A DNA stretch of 9,935 bases. Source: an uncultured Pseudomonadota bacterium. GTDB taxonomy: Bacteria > SAR324 > NAC60-12. The DNA lies in NCBI GenBank assembly GCA_913056375.1, contig CAJXNF010000073.1, positions 1 to 9,935 of the forward strand, read 5' to 3'. Below, in pieces: positions 1 through 7,501 of this stretch; within the stretch, counting starts at the first letter, position 1, and every line of letters begins with the position of its first letter. Made by a program: the position numbers and the translations under genes. The notes beneath the pieces were generated by a model. The model was given only the letters and a program-made list of their open reading frames with translations, had not been told where the DNA came from and searched no databases.

Positions 1-1
1 T

Positions 2-205
2 GGATTAGCCTTTAGTCGGAAGGGGGCTAGGCTAGGACAGGGTAGAGGATACTACGACCGCTTCCTGAATCAATTGAATTGGGCGAAAACTCTCGGAGTG
101 GGATTCGATTGGCAAATTTTGGAGCATATCCCTGAAGAATCGCACGACAGACGACTTGATGGAGTAATAACAGAAAGCCAACTATTTTGGCCTCTTGGTG
201 AATAA
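2..205 (+). CDS. fau: 5-formyltetrahydrofolate cyclo-ligase, C-terminal part (5' end outside window)
   Basis: This is the last 67 codons of an open frame that enters from the left edge and ends at TAA. The enzyme (5-FCL, MTHFS, YgfA/Fau family) uses ATP to convert 5-formyl-tetrahydrofolate to 5,10-methenyl-tetrahydrofolate in the cytoplasm, returning a storage or inhibitory folate to the one-carbon pool. The fragment shows the family's C-terminal signature: a GLAF..KG.RLGQGRGYYDRFL stretch, which holds the glycine-rich phosphate-binding loop and the GYYDR motif. It is followed by a GVGFDWQ strand, a PEESHDRRLDGVITE segment matching the family's usual P.E.HD...D.V.TE, and a short tail. The downstream pseudouridine synthase starts only 15 bases after the stop, so the two are probably co-transcribed. 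The N-terminal half cannot be assessed. The family call is secure from the motif. Confidence 0.9.
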   Translation, partial: GLAFSRKGARLGQGRGYYDRFLNQLNWAKTLGVGFDWQILEHIPEESHDRRLDGVITESQLFWPLGE

Positions 206-220
206 TTTTGTGATGTTTTC

Positions 221-1297
221 ATGGATAAAGAAAATTCCACGAAGGTGGAAAAGCCCAATCATTGCCCTAATTTTGGGCATCAGTTGGGGAATCGTGATTT
301 GGTTACTGCAGACGATCTAGATGAAGAAGATTTCGGAAACTCTCTGGAGAAGGAAGTTCCTGCAGAATTTCAAGGAACTCGACTAGATCGCTGGCTCGCA
401 GAGTGGCCAGAACTTACCTCAAGGGCTGAAGCTCAGAGGTTATTGAGTCAAAATCGAGTTCATCTGGATAACCAGCCGATATCTTCAGGTTCACGCAAAC
501 TACGTGAAGGCCAAAAAGTACAGATTTGTCTACCCCCTCCAATTTCATCTGACCTGGAGCCCGAAGATGGCCCTCTGGAGATTCTTTTCGAGGATGAACA
601 CCTGATCGTTTTAAACAAACCAGCGGGTCTGGTTGTCCATCCAGCTCCTGGCAATTATACGGGTACATTGGTTCAAAGGCTTTTGCACCACTGTCCAGAC
701 CTATCCGGAATCGGGGGAGTCCAGCGGCCTGGCATTGTTCACAGGTTAGACAAAGACACCTCAGGTATTCTTGTAGTGGCCAAACATGATCAAGCCCACC
801 AGAGGCTAGCTCGTCAATTCAGAAAACATTCAATCCACCGTCTTTACAGCGCATTGGTTTGGGGCAATCTTGTTACTCTTCAAGGGACAATTGAAGCCCC
901 AATCGGGAGGCATCCCAGAGATCGAAAAATGATGGCGATCGTAGAAAATGGCCGTACTGCTACAACTTATTGGACGCAATTAGCCAAATGGGATGGCCTG
1001 ACCCACATCAGTTGTGAATTGGAGACGGGTCGAACCCATCAGATACGGGTGCATCTCAGTTCGCAAGGACATCCTCTAGTTGGTGATCCAGTTTATGGGC
1101 AATTAGGAAAGACAAAGCATATGCCAGATGACGTTATTTTGGCCTTGCAGTCCTTTCCTCGGCAAGCACTTCATGCTGCAGAGTTGGGATTTGAACACCC
1201 AATCTCTCAAGAAATAATGGAATTTTCAGTAGAAGAACCAAAAGATTTTCAAAATCTTTTGGGTTTGCTCCATGAAAAACTGGCACCGTTGACCTAA
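221..1297 (+). CDS. rluD: RluD-family 23S rRNA pseudouridine synthase
   Basis: A 358-residue RluA/RluD-family enzyme that isomerises uridine to pseudouridine in RNA. RluD itself modifies helix 69 of 23S rRNA. An S4 RNA-binding domain occupies about residues 50-105 (TRLDRWLAEWPELTSR...). The catalytic domain runs from about 118 and contains HRLDKDTSG (174-182) with the catalytic aspartate D177, then PIGRHP..R..M, the LETGRTHQIRVHL motif (267-279) and GHPLVGDPVYG (283-293). The PIGRHP and RTHQIRVH regions resemble RluD more than RluC, but target specificity is inferred. The N-terminus is about 45 residues of mostly acidic, low-conservation sequence, making the protein roughly 30 residues longer than E. 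coli RluD. The ATG at 221 has no Shine-Dalgarno sequence. An in-frame TTG at 299, nine bases after GGGGA, would give 332 residues and is a possible alternative start. It lies 15 bases after the folate gene and 18 before the next. Confidence 0.92.
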   Translation: MDKENSTKVEKPNHCPNFGHQLGNRDLVTADDLDEEDFGNSLEKEVPAEFQGTRLDRWLAEWPELTSRAEAQRLLSQNRVHLDNQPISSGSRKLREGQKVQICLPPPISSDLEPEDGPLEILFEDEHLIVLNKPAGLVVHPAPGNYTGTLVQRLLHHCPDLSGIGGVQRPGIVHRLDKDTSGILVVAKHDQAHQRLARQFRKHSIHRLYSALVWGNLVTLQGTIEAPIGRHPRDRKMMAIVENGRTATTYWTQLAKWDGLTHISCELETGRTHQIRVHLSSQGHPLVGDPVYGQLGKTKHMPDDVILALQSFPRQALHAAELGFEHPISQEIMEFSVEEPKDFQNLLGLLHEKLAPLT

Positions 1298-1315
1298 TAC
1301 CTCCTCTCCAAAAAT

Positions 1316-2581
1316 ATGACGGAAGAAAATTACTACCAAGCGAGCGCTTGTTCTGAAATTTCAACCACTAAACTGGAAGGTGAACACAGGTATGATGTCT
1401 GTGTTGTCGGAGGAGGAGTGACCGGGCTTTCCTCAGCGATCCATCTTGCTGAGAGGGGCTATCAAGTTTGTGTTCTAGAAGCACAGAAGATTGGTCACGG
1501 GGCATCCGGTAGAAATGGTGGTCAATTCATCTTTGGCTTCGGTGCAGAGATGCCCACAGTGCGGAAATTGGTTGGGGAGTCTGAAGCAAAAAAGCTCTGG
1601 GAATTGTCACTGGAAGCGATCCGGGTGACTTATCAATTAGTGGAAAAACACCAGATTGATTGCGATTGGCAATGGGGACATGTTCACACGGCTGTCAAAA
1701 CTCGGCAAATCCCTGAACTGAGCGAGTTTAAAGATGATTTGATGCGCCATTACGACTACGATTTGGAGTGGTTGGAAGGCATTTCTTTGATGGAACAGGT
1801 TGCTTCACCACGATATCTTGCGGGTGTGAAAGACCAGCAAAGTGGCCACCTTCATCCACTGAAATACACTCTTGGTTTGGCGAAGGCCGCCCAGGAAATG
1901 GGAGTCGATCTTTTTGAGGAATAACCTGTTCAAAATTGGTCGGGAAAAGATGAAATTTTGCTGTCGTTACCAAACGCTTCTCTAAAGGCCAATTACTTGG
2001 TTTTGGCTGGGAATGCTTACCTTGGATCCTTGGGTAAGAAACTAAGTCAGCGGTTGATGCCAGTTGGTACCTATATGATAGCCACTGAACCACTCGGCTC
2101 AACTAGAGCAGGGCAACTGCTACCAGAGAATAGTGCGGTTGCTGATATTAATTTTGTTCTCGACTACTTCCGGCTGTCTGCAGATCAACGATTATTATTT
2201 GGTGGAGGAGTTAGCTATTCGACAATCCCCCCTGTGAATGTCCGGAGCTATCTTAAAAAAAGAATGTTGAAAGTCTTTCCTTCCTTAGACGATGTTGAAT
2301 TGGAATATGGATGGGGAGGACTAGTGGGAATCACGATGAATCGAATGCCAAATTTTGGTAGGTTGGCTCCAAATGTGTTTTTAGCCCATGGATTTTCGGG
2401 CCATGGAGTAGCACTGACAGGATTAGCTGGAAAATTGATAGCTGAAGTCATCAGCGGAACTGCTGAGAGATTTGATGTAATGTCACAAATACCGCATCTT
2501 CCATTTCCTGGTGGACCTTTGTTTAGAATGCCTGCTCTTCTTCTGGGAACAACTTGGTATCGTCTACGGGATCTACTCTGA
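1316..2581 (+). pseudogene. puuB: PuuB-like FAD-dependent amine oxidoreductase, interrupted by one in-frame TAA
   Basis: Reading through a single TAA at 1922-1924 (codon 203) gives one continuous frame of 421 codons, close to the roughly 426 residues of E. coli gamma-glutamylputrescine oxidase PuuB. The two halves share the same frame, so no indel is involved. The first half carries the start (MTEENYYQAS), the FAD-binding Rossmann motif VGGGVTG (31-37) with E55 ending the second strand, and the family motif GASGRNGGQ (62-70). The second half has LVLAGNAYLG, PVGTYMIATEPL, RLLFGGGVSY, a C-terminal GFSGHGVALTGLAGKLIAE flavin segment and a PFPGGPLFR...YRLRDLL tail. All of these match PuuB in order as I recall it. 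DAO-fold flavoproteins of this type oxidise amines with release of peroxide. No puuA, puuC or puuD genes are nearby, so the substrate is uncertain. The C-terminal half alone could not bind FAD. It may be a recent pseudogene, a strain-level nonsense allele or a sequence error. Confidence 0.85.
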
Positions 2582-2643
2582 TCGAAAGGTGTTTACCTTG
2601 CATCCTCAACAGCAAGATAAAACCCCATTCAATTCATTGATCT

Positions 2644-3642
2644 ATGAATAAACTAAGTTTAACCAAATATCGCTTTTCACTGCTGATTGGACTCCTGATT
2701 TTTCTTTTGAATAGTCCTCTAAAAGCCCAAGTAGGGGTGCCGGTGGCATCCATTCATGAGTTGGATGGTTTGGTCCAAATGACCCCCCAACAAACAGGCA
2801 GGAAGTTGGTTGCACGATCCGGAAGTTTTGTAGGAGAAGAAGATATCCTAGAGACAGGCAAAGATGGGAGAGTCACGATTCTTTTTCGCAACGGGTCTAA
2901 AATTCGGCTTTTTGAAGACACCAAGCTCAGTATTCAAAAGGCGCTAGAAGCAAACATAGTAAATCGTGCTTTCGAGATAGAAATCCAGCTTCATACAGGT
3001 AGTCTTCGAGCGAATTTCTTGCCAGGGCAACAGATTGCTTCGATCCAGACACCCCAGGCAAAAATTAAGGTTGACGGCACAGTATTCAGAATGGAAGAGA
3101 AGCCTGGATCTGGTACAACTATCTCAATGACAGAAGGAAAACTATTCGTAAACAATGGTGTTTCTTCATTGGAGCTGCTTCCCGGACAAAGACTCAGCAA
3201 AGTAAAATATCTTGACGAACTTTCGACCAAGCTTGAGAACATGAAAACTCAGATCTTCATGAACTTGACACCAGAAATCGTGGATTTAAGCGAATTCACT
3301 ACTCAAAAGATGACGCTAACTTTACAATTGGCTGACCTGAAAAGTAGCAAAGTCGTAAGAGCCGCTGGAAAAGTCTACCTTGAAAGTGATTTCTACAATT
3401 TGCGGCTCCCCAGTATGACTACATTGGACAGTTCTGGTTTTGTGAGGATACCAGCTCGAATTCGACCGCCTCGTGTTTCAGATAAAGCCTTTGACGGACA
3501 GATTGTTGTTCGGGCTTTTTTAGACAGTGCACGACATAATCTGCACGGTGAGGGAAGCTTGGTAGTCAACACCCAAGGCACTCAACCAAAAAGAAAGTTA
3601 TTGATAGACGCCAGTCAAGGGACTGCCCATTCGATTGAGTGA
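2644..3642 (+). CDS. Exported FecR-domain protein
   Basis: A 332-residue secreted protein. Residues 1-28 form a signal peptide: a lysine-containing start, a hydrophobic core (FSLLIGLLIFLL) and a likely cleavage after LKA, leaving Q29 first. Residues about 38-100 match the FecR domain (LDGLVQM..., a GSFVGEEDILETGKDGRVTILFRNGSKIRLFEDTKL-type strand pattern). The second FecR half follows at about 118-188, with GSLRA, TPQAKIKVDGTVFRM, a GTTISMTEGKLFV strand and LLPGQRLSKV. Residues about 205-315 are beta-rich and may form an Ig-like domain; I do not recognise that part. Classical FecR is a transmembrane anti-sigma regulator beside a sigma factor and a TonB receptor. Here there is a cleavable signal, no evident membrane anchor after it and no such neighbours, so a periplasmic or surface structural role is more likely. 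No Shine-Dalgarno sequence is visible. It converges on rph with 25 bases between the stops. Confidence 0.82.
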   Translation: MNKLSLTKYRFSLLIGLLIFLLNSPLKAQVGVPVASIHELDGLVQMTPQQTGRKLVARSGSFVGEEDILETGKDGRVTILFRNGSKIRLFEDTKLSIQKALEANIVNRAFEIEIQLHTGSLRANFLPGQQIASIQTPQAKIKVDGTVFRMEEKPGSGTTISMTEGKLFVNNGVSSLELLPGQRLSKVKYLDELSTKLENMKTQIFMNLTPEIVDLSEFTTQKMTLTLQLADLKSSKVVRAAGKVYLESDFYNLRLPSMTTLDSSGFVRIPARIRPPRVSDKAFDGQIVVRAFLDSARHNLHGEGSLVVNTQGTQPKRKLLIDASQGTAHSIE

Positions 3643-3667
3643 ATGTGCCTTAGCTATCAAGATGAAC

Positions 3668-4438
3668 TCAGAATTCTGCGTTCTTAAGTTCAGCCAAAAT
3701 CTTTCTCTGAACTTGAAAATGAGATTTCAGGCCCTCCTCTGCAAGCTTCAATAATTCATCAAGTTGTTCTCTTCGGAAACGCTTGTGCTCAGCAGTTCCT
3801 TGAACTTCAACTAGCTCGCCCCCTGAAGTCTGAACCACATTCAAGTCAACATCAGCCTGACTATCTTCATCATATTTCAGATCAACCAGAGCAGTCCCTT
3901 CTTTTAAGCCAACACTAACTGCCGCGAGTTGATGTTGAATCGGCCAGGAGTCGATTCTTTTTTCGGTTATCATTCTGTCCAGGGCAATTGCCAATGCCAC
4001 GAACCCACCTGTAATTGCTGCTGTTCGAGTGCCTCCATCGGCCTGAATCACATCACAATCAATCCAGAATGTATGGTTTCCAAGGGCTTCAAGGCCGACA
4101 ACTGATCGTAAGGATCGGCCTATCAGACGTTGAATTTCCTGAGTCCGCCCATCAATTTTTCCTCCAGAGTCTCTTTTTTTTCGTCGACCTGTGGAACCAG
4201 GCAGCATTCCATACTCTGCGGTTAACCAACCATGCTTAGGCGGTTGATCCTTCCGCTGGAGAAAAGGAGGAACCCCCTCTTCAACCGAAGCTGTGCAGAT
4301 GACTCGAGTTTTGCCAGTTTCAACCAGAACGGAACCATCGGCATTTTCTATGAAACCAGGGTGGATACTGATTGGTCGTGGTTCCCAGGTTTGGCGGCCA
4401 TCTGTTCTGATAAAAGTTTTCGGAGGAGAGTCTGTCAT
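3668..4438 (-). CDS. rph: Ribonuclease PH
   Basis: A 256-residue RNase PH, a phosphate-dependent 3'-5' exoribonuclease that trims the 3' trailer of tRNA precursors in the cytoplasm, normally as a hexamer. Family hallmarks in order: RTDGR (11-15), a GSVLVETGKTRVICTA strand (35-50), the AEYGMLPGSTG.R segment (74-85), GRTQEIQRLIGRSLR (97-111), IDCDVIQADGGTRTAAITG (126-144) with the phosphate-contacting GGTRTA, and DLKYDEDSQADVDLN (186-200) with the acidic residues needed for catalysis. All appear intact. Its length is slightly above the usual 237-245 residues, mostly through a short N-terminal stretch and a basic C-terminal tail. The ATG lies nine bases after the antiporter stop, which implies co-transcription or translational coupling; the upstream Shine-Dalgarno is weak at best. 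The family call is secure. Confidence 0.96.
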   Translation of the reverse strand: MTDSPPKTFIRTDGRQTWEPRPISIHPGFIENADGSVLVETGKTRVICTASVEEGVPPFLQRKDQPPKHGWLTAEYGMLPGSTGRRKKRDSGGKIDGRTQEIQRLIGRSLRSVVGLEALGNHTFWIDCDVIQADGGTRTAAITGGFVALAIALDRMITEKRIDSWPIQHQLAAVSVGLKEGTALVDLKYDEDSQADVDLNVVQTSGGELVEVQGTAEHKRFRREQLDELLKLAEEGLKSHFQVQRKILAELKNAEF

Positions 4439-4447
4439 TGTTTGATC

Positions 4448-6661
4448 TCAGTCTGATAGAGGTGTTCGGGCTTTCTGCAACTTTTCAATGAAACTTTGGG
4501 ACGTCTCACTCCGAAGCAGTTCGTGTACAATCGAATCATCTGATGCAATTCTAGCAATTTCAGCAAGTATATTTAGGTGGATTTCAGGATCATCTTTTGG
4601 ACTGATGACCAGAAAAACCAAACGGACAATTGCTTCTTCTGACTCCCAATGAAGCCCAAAAGGAGCGATTGCGACCACGCAAATTGGCTCGGATATGTCT
4701 GGTGAATAAGCGTGTGGAATAGCTACATCTTGGCTCAACCTAGTTGAAAAACTTTTCTCTCGTGACAATATTTCTTTCACAATTTCAGAAACTTCGAGAT
4801 CAGGGAAGCGATCTTTTGCCTTTTCCACCATCGTATCAAATAATTCCTCCAAGGTGGTTAAAGAGGGAAAGATGACTTGCTCAGGATAGGTATAGAAGAG
4901 CAGATAGCGGGCTTTTTGTCGGAAGATCAAGACCGAACCTTCCTGATCAATCGGAAGTTCGGGTTGTAAATGAATTTGCTTACCTAACTGCATGAGAAGA
5001 GGAATCGTGTCACGTCTCAATTTGGAGGGCAATTTCTTAAGGTTTGCTTTGGCAATGACAGCATCTTTATTGCGGAGCGTGTACTCAATTTGAGTAGGTT
5101 TTGGCAGATTATTCCAAATTGGTTGACCGAGACCCCCAATAAGATGTTCCTGCCTAGCACTGTCCGGTGACCAGCGAAAGACATGCTTTCTCCCAACTAC
5201 TTCTGCCCAACGTTCACAAATCAATTGATTCAAGTCCCGATTATCTGTCAAAGCCACTACGTTACCAACAAATGGGTAAAATTCTGGTGGAAGACCTGTT
5301 TGATCTAGGGCGTTGCCTCGCAAGACCCGAAGGCCCTCTGATTCAGCCTGCCGGGCTGACTCTGTGTTGGTATCCATCAAAACGCAAGGATGTCCAGTTG
5401 TCTGTTCAATAAATGAGGCTACTCGACGTGCCAATAAATGCGCCCCGATGATCAGCCAACCCACACGGTCCTGAGATTTAACGCTGAGAAAATTTGCGAC
5501 TTTTCCTGCACTCAGACCCTGAATGATGACTGTGAATCCAATAATGCTGAACGTAAACGCCTGTAAAAAATTTGCTTGGTTTCCCAAATTTGGCTCAAGC
5601 CTCAGGGCAAATAAGGAAGCCATCGAGCCAGCGACAATTCCCCTTGGTGCCATCCAACTCAGAAAGCAGCGCTCACGGATCCCAAGATCTGTCCTAAAAC
5701 TGGAAGCAATCACACCGAGCGGACGAATCAAAATGACGACACCCAAAATCAACCATATCCCGTTATCAAAAATGAAGTTCTTAAAATCAGTGAGACGAAG
5801 TTGGGCTGACAATAAAATGAATAATATCGCAATCGACATCTCTGTAAGTTCTTGTTTGAATTGCTTGAGTTGTTTGATTTCCTCACTTTTGCTCAGCCCC
5901 AACATAAATCCCATTATGATGACTGTGAGCAAGCCAGCCTCATGAACCAGCCCATCCGCAACGCCAAAAGCTAGTAACGCCCATGCCAGCGCAAAGATGT
6001 TTGTGTATTCGCGTTGAATCCAATGACGGTTGATAGCAACTAGCAGAAGATAGCCTCCCACGAGCCCCGTGCCCATGCCCACCAACAAACGCAACCCAAA
6101 TCCCTCAAGTGCACTCAGAGTCAGAGTTCCGGCAGAGAACCACTCGAAGCAAAGAACTGCGATAAAAACCCCAATTGGGTCAATTAAAACTCCTTCCCAA
6201 TGAAGAATGTGATGTAGGCGTTCGTTGACTCCAATTCTTCTCAGTAGAGGGTGAATGACAGTTGGTCCTGTCACAATGATGAGAGAACTTGCCAGTAAGC
6301 AGAAAGAGAGGGAGTAGTTGAACAAGAAATGAATGAGAACGGTTGTTCCAAGCCAGGTGATCACTACCCCAATTGTCAGCAGCCGCCAGATGACTTTCGG
6401 AGCCTGCTCAAAACCAATTCGTTGAAGGGAAAGGCCTCCCTCAAACAGAATGACTGCAACACACCCTGCAACAAGCAAATCTAGACCATTACCCAACTCC
6501 GCAGGATCAATCAGGCCGCTAACTTCTGGTCCTAATAAAATTCCACCTAGGAGAAGAGGAACAATGGCAGGTATCCGGAGATGCTGCGCAGTGACCAATA
6601 GTGCCACCCCGGTTGCCAGGGCAATCACCAGGGTAGAAAGTTGAATGTAAACGGGATCCAT
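4448..6661 (-). CDS. Cation/proton antiporter (CPA family) with TrkA-like domain and C-terminal PTS EIIA domain
   Basis: A 737-residue inner-membrane protein in three parts. Residues about 5-390 are a Na+/H+ exchanger domain with around 12 hydrophobic segments. It includes PLLLGGILLGPEVSGL (35-50), VTGPTVIHPLLRRIGV (130-145) and the ion-site segment WEGVLIDPIG (155-164) with conserved D161. A KefC/TrkA-type Rossmann-like domain follows at about 399-500 (VGWLIIGAHLLA, VLMDTN, LRVLRGNALD), then a linker domain to about 600. The C-terminal 601-737 resembles PTS EIIA type 2 (fructose/nitrogen type), with LSREKSFSTRLSQ then VAIPHAY, where H650 is the expected phosphorylated histidine, and a conserved PKDDPEIHLNILAEIARI helix. 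It probably exchanges Na+ or K+ for H+, with activity tuned by nucleotide and perhaps by phosphorylation. Ion specificity and phosphorylation are inferred. It sits 56 bases after lpxA and nine before rph. Confidence 0.9.
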   Translation of the reverse strand: MDPVYIQLSTLVIALATGVALLVTAQHLRIPAIVPLLLGGILLGPEVSGLIDPAELGNGLDLLVAGCVAVILFEGGLSLQRIGFEQAPKVIWRLLTIGVVITWLGTTVLIHFLFNYSLSFCLLASSLIIVTGPTVIHPLLRRIGVNERLHHILHWEGVLIDPIGVFIAVLCFEWFSAGTLTLSALEGFGLRLLVGMGTGLVGGYLLLVAINRHWIQREYTNIFALAWALLAFGVADGLVHEAGLLTVIIMGFMLGLSKSEEIKQLKQFKQELTEMSIAILFILLSAQLRLTDFKNFIFDNGIWLILGVVILIRPLGVIASSFRTDLGIRERCFLSWMAPRGIVAGSMASLFALRLEPNLGNQANFLQAFTFSIIGFTVIIQGLSAGKVANFLSVKSQDRVGWLIIGAHLLARRVASFIEQTTGHPCVLMDTNTESARQAESEGLRVLRGNALDQTGLPPEFYPFVGNVVALTDNRDLNQLICERWAEVVGRKHVFRWSPDSARQEHLIGGLGQPIWNNLPKPTQIEYTLRNKDAVIAKANLKKLPSKLRRDTIPLLMQLGKQIHLQPELPIDQEGSVLIFRQKARYLLFYTYPEQVIFPSLTTLEELFDTMVEKAKDRFPDLEVSEIVKEILSREKSFSTRLSQDVAIPHAYSPDISEPICVVAIAPFGLHWESEEAIVRLVFLVISPKDDPEIHLNILAEIARIASDDSIVHELLRSETSQSFIEKLQKARTPLSD

Positions 6662-6675
6662 TATGGGAGAGAAGT

Positions 6676-6691
6676 AAGCCCGGACGGGCTT
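6676..6691. repeat. Short GC-rich inverted repeat between lpxA and the antiporter gene
   Basis: AAGCCCG and CGGGCTT form a perfect 7-base inverted repeat around a central GA. As a hairpin this means a six-base stem with a GGAC loop. It lies between the lpxA stop and the antiporter start. On the minus (transcribed) strand it is followed by ACTTCTC rather than a T-run, so it is not a good terminator there. On the plus strand four T's follow the stem, but no plus-strand gene precedes it. It might stabilise or partly attenuate the lpxA-antiporter transcript. Confidence 0.35.
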
Positions 6692-6717
6692 TTAGGAATG
6701 GTTGAATAGGCAATCCT

Positions 6718-7494
6718 CTACTTGAGAATCGCTCCATCAACATTTTGAATGAAAGTTACCAGAGCTTGAACCTCTGGTACATCACCAAAAGCAGATTCAA
6801 TCTGTTTTAGAGCATCTTCAGTTCGTAGGTCTTGTCGGAAAAGAATTCTGTGAGCTTCAAGTATCTGATTAATTACTTTGCGTTCAAAGCCTTTTCGTCG
6901 GAGTCCCACTATGTTGATCCCTTTTACTTCGAAACGATTACCATAGCCAGTTGTGTAGGGTACGACGTGCTTGTCAATTAGAGACCCTGCGCCAGTGTAA
7001 GCGTAGGAGCCGATGTGAACAAACTGGGTCACCCCATTTTGACCACCGAGCGTAATAAAGTCTTCCATCACGACGTGACCGCTCAGACCAGTATAGTTAG
7101 CCAGGACGTTGTGGTTCCCTAAAACACAATCGTGAGCAACATGGACGTAGCCCATCAGGAGGTTATGATCTCCAATAATGGTTTTTCCACCTCCTTGGAC
7201 AGTACCCCGATGGACAGATACGCACTCACGGAACTGGTTGTTTGAGCCTATCGTGAGAGTTGTTGGTTCACCGTCGTATTTTAAATCTTGGGGAGCACTC
7301 CCGATGTAAGAATAGGGGTAGAAGACGTTGTTTGAGCCCATTGTTGTTGGGCCTTCCAAGGTAACATGGCTTTTCAAGATGCAGCGATCGCCAACAATGA
7401 CATCAGGACCAACCACAGAGAACGGCCCAATTTCAACATCATTTCCAATCTGGGCACGTTCATCCACAAGTGCTGTGGGGTGAATCCGCTGCAT
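6718..7494 (-). CDS. lpxA: UDP-N-acetylglucosamine acyltransferase (first step of lipid A synthesis)
   Basis: A 258-residue LpxA, which moves a 3-hydroxyacyl chain from acyl carrier protein to the 3-OH of UDP-GlcNAc in the cytoplasm, the first step of lipid A (LPS) synthesis. The N-terminal two thirds is a left-handed beta-helix built of hexapeptide repeats (IHPTALVDERAQIGNDVEIGPFSVVG...). The catalytic histidine is H121 in HVAHDCVLGN (E. coli H125), and H140 in LSGHV matches H144. The C-terminal helical domain begins near GLRRKGF (197-203). By ungapped alignment to E. coli as I recall it, the acyl-length ruler G173 is A169 and H160 is T156. Translation is supported by AAAGGAG seven bases before the ATG. 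LpxA commonly sits in an lpxD-fabZ-lpxA-lpxB cluster; here its neighbours are a substrate-binding protein gene (89 bases upstream) and the antiporter. Confidence 0.96.
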   Translation of the reverse strand: MQRIHPTALVDERAQIGNDVEIGPFSVVGPDVIVGDRCILKSHVTLEGPTTMGSNNVFYPYSYIGSAPQDLKYDGEPTTLTIGSNNQFRECVSVHRGTVQGGGKTIIGDHNLLMGYVHVAHDCVLGNHNVLANYTGLSGHVVMEDFITLGGQNGVTQFVHIGSYAYTGAGSLIDKHVVPYTTGYGNRFEVKGINIVGLRRKGFERKVINQILEAHRILFRQDLRTEDALKQIESAFGDVPEVQALVTFIQNVDGAILK

Positions 7495-7501
7495 ATGGGA
7501 A

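Noticed and set aside
1922..1924. Stop-codon recoding (TAA as sense)
   Set aside because: TAA is used as the true stop of the folate cyclo-ligase and rluD genes in the same window, and no other gene has an internal stop.
1958..2581. The second half of the PuuB-like gene as a separate gene starting at TTG 1958
   Set aside because: It begins inside the conserved fold in the same frame as the upstream part, lacks the FAD Rossmann domain and has no ribosome-binding site. It is better read as the remainder of one interrupted gene.
2586..2599. AAGGT-GTTT-ACCTT hairpin after the PuuB-like gene as a terminator
   Set aside because: The stem is only five bases and no T-run follows, so it is not a credible intrinsic terminator.
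5523..5945. A 140-codon plus-strand open frame inside the antiporter gene
   Set aside because: It lies antisense to strongly conserved antiporter membrane segments, shows no recognisable motif and is a shadow of the real gene.
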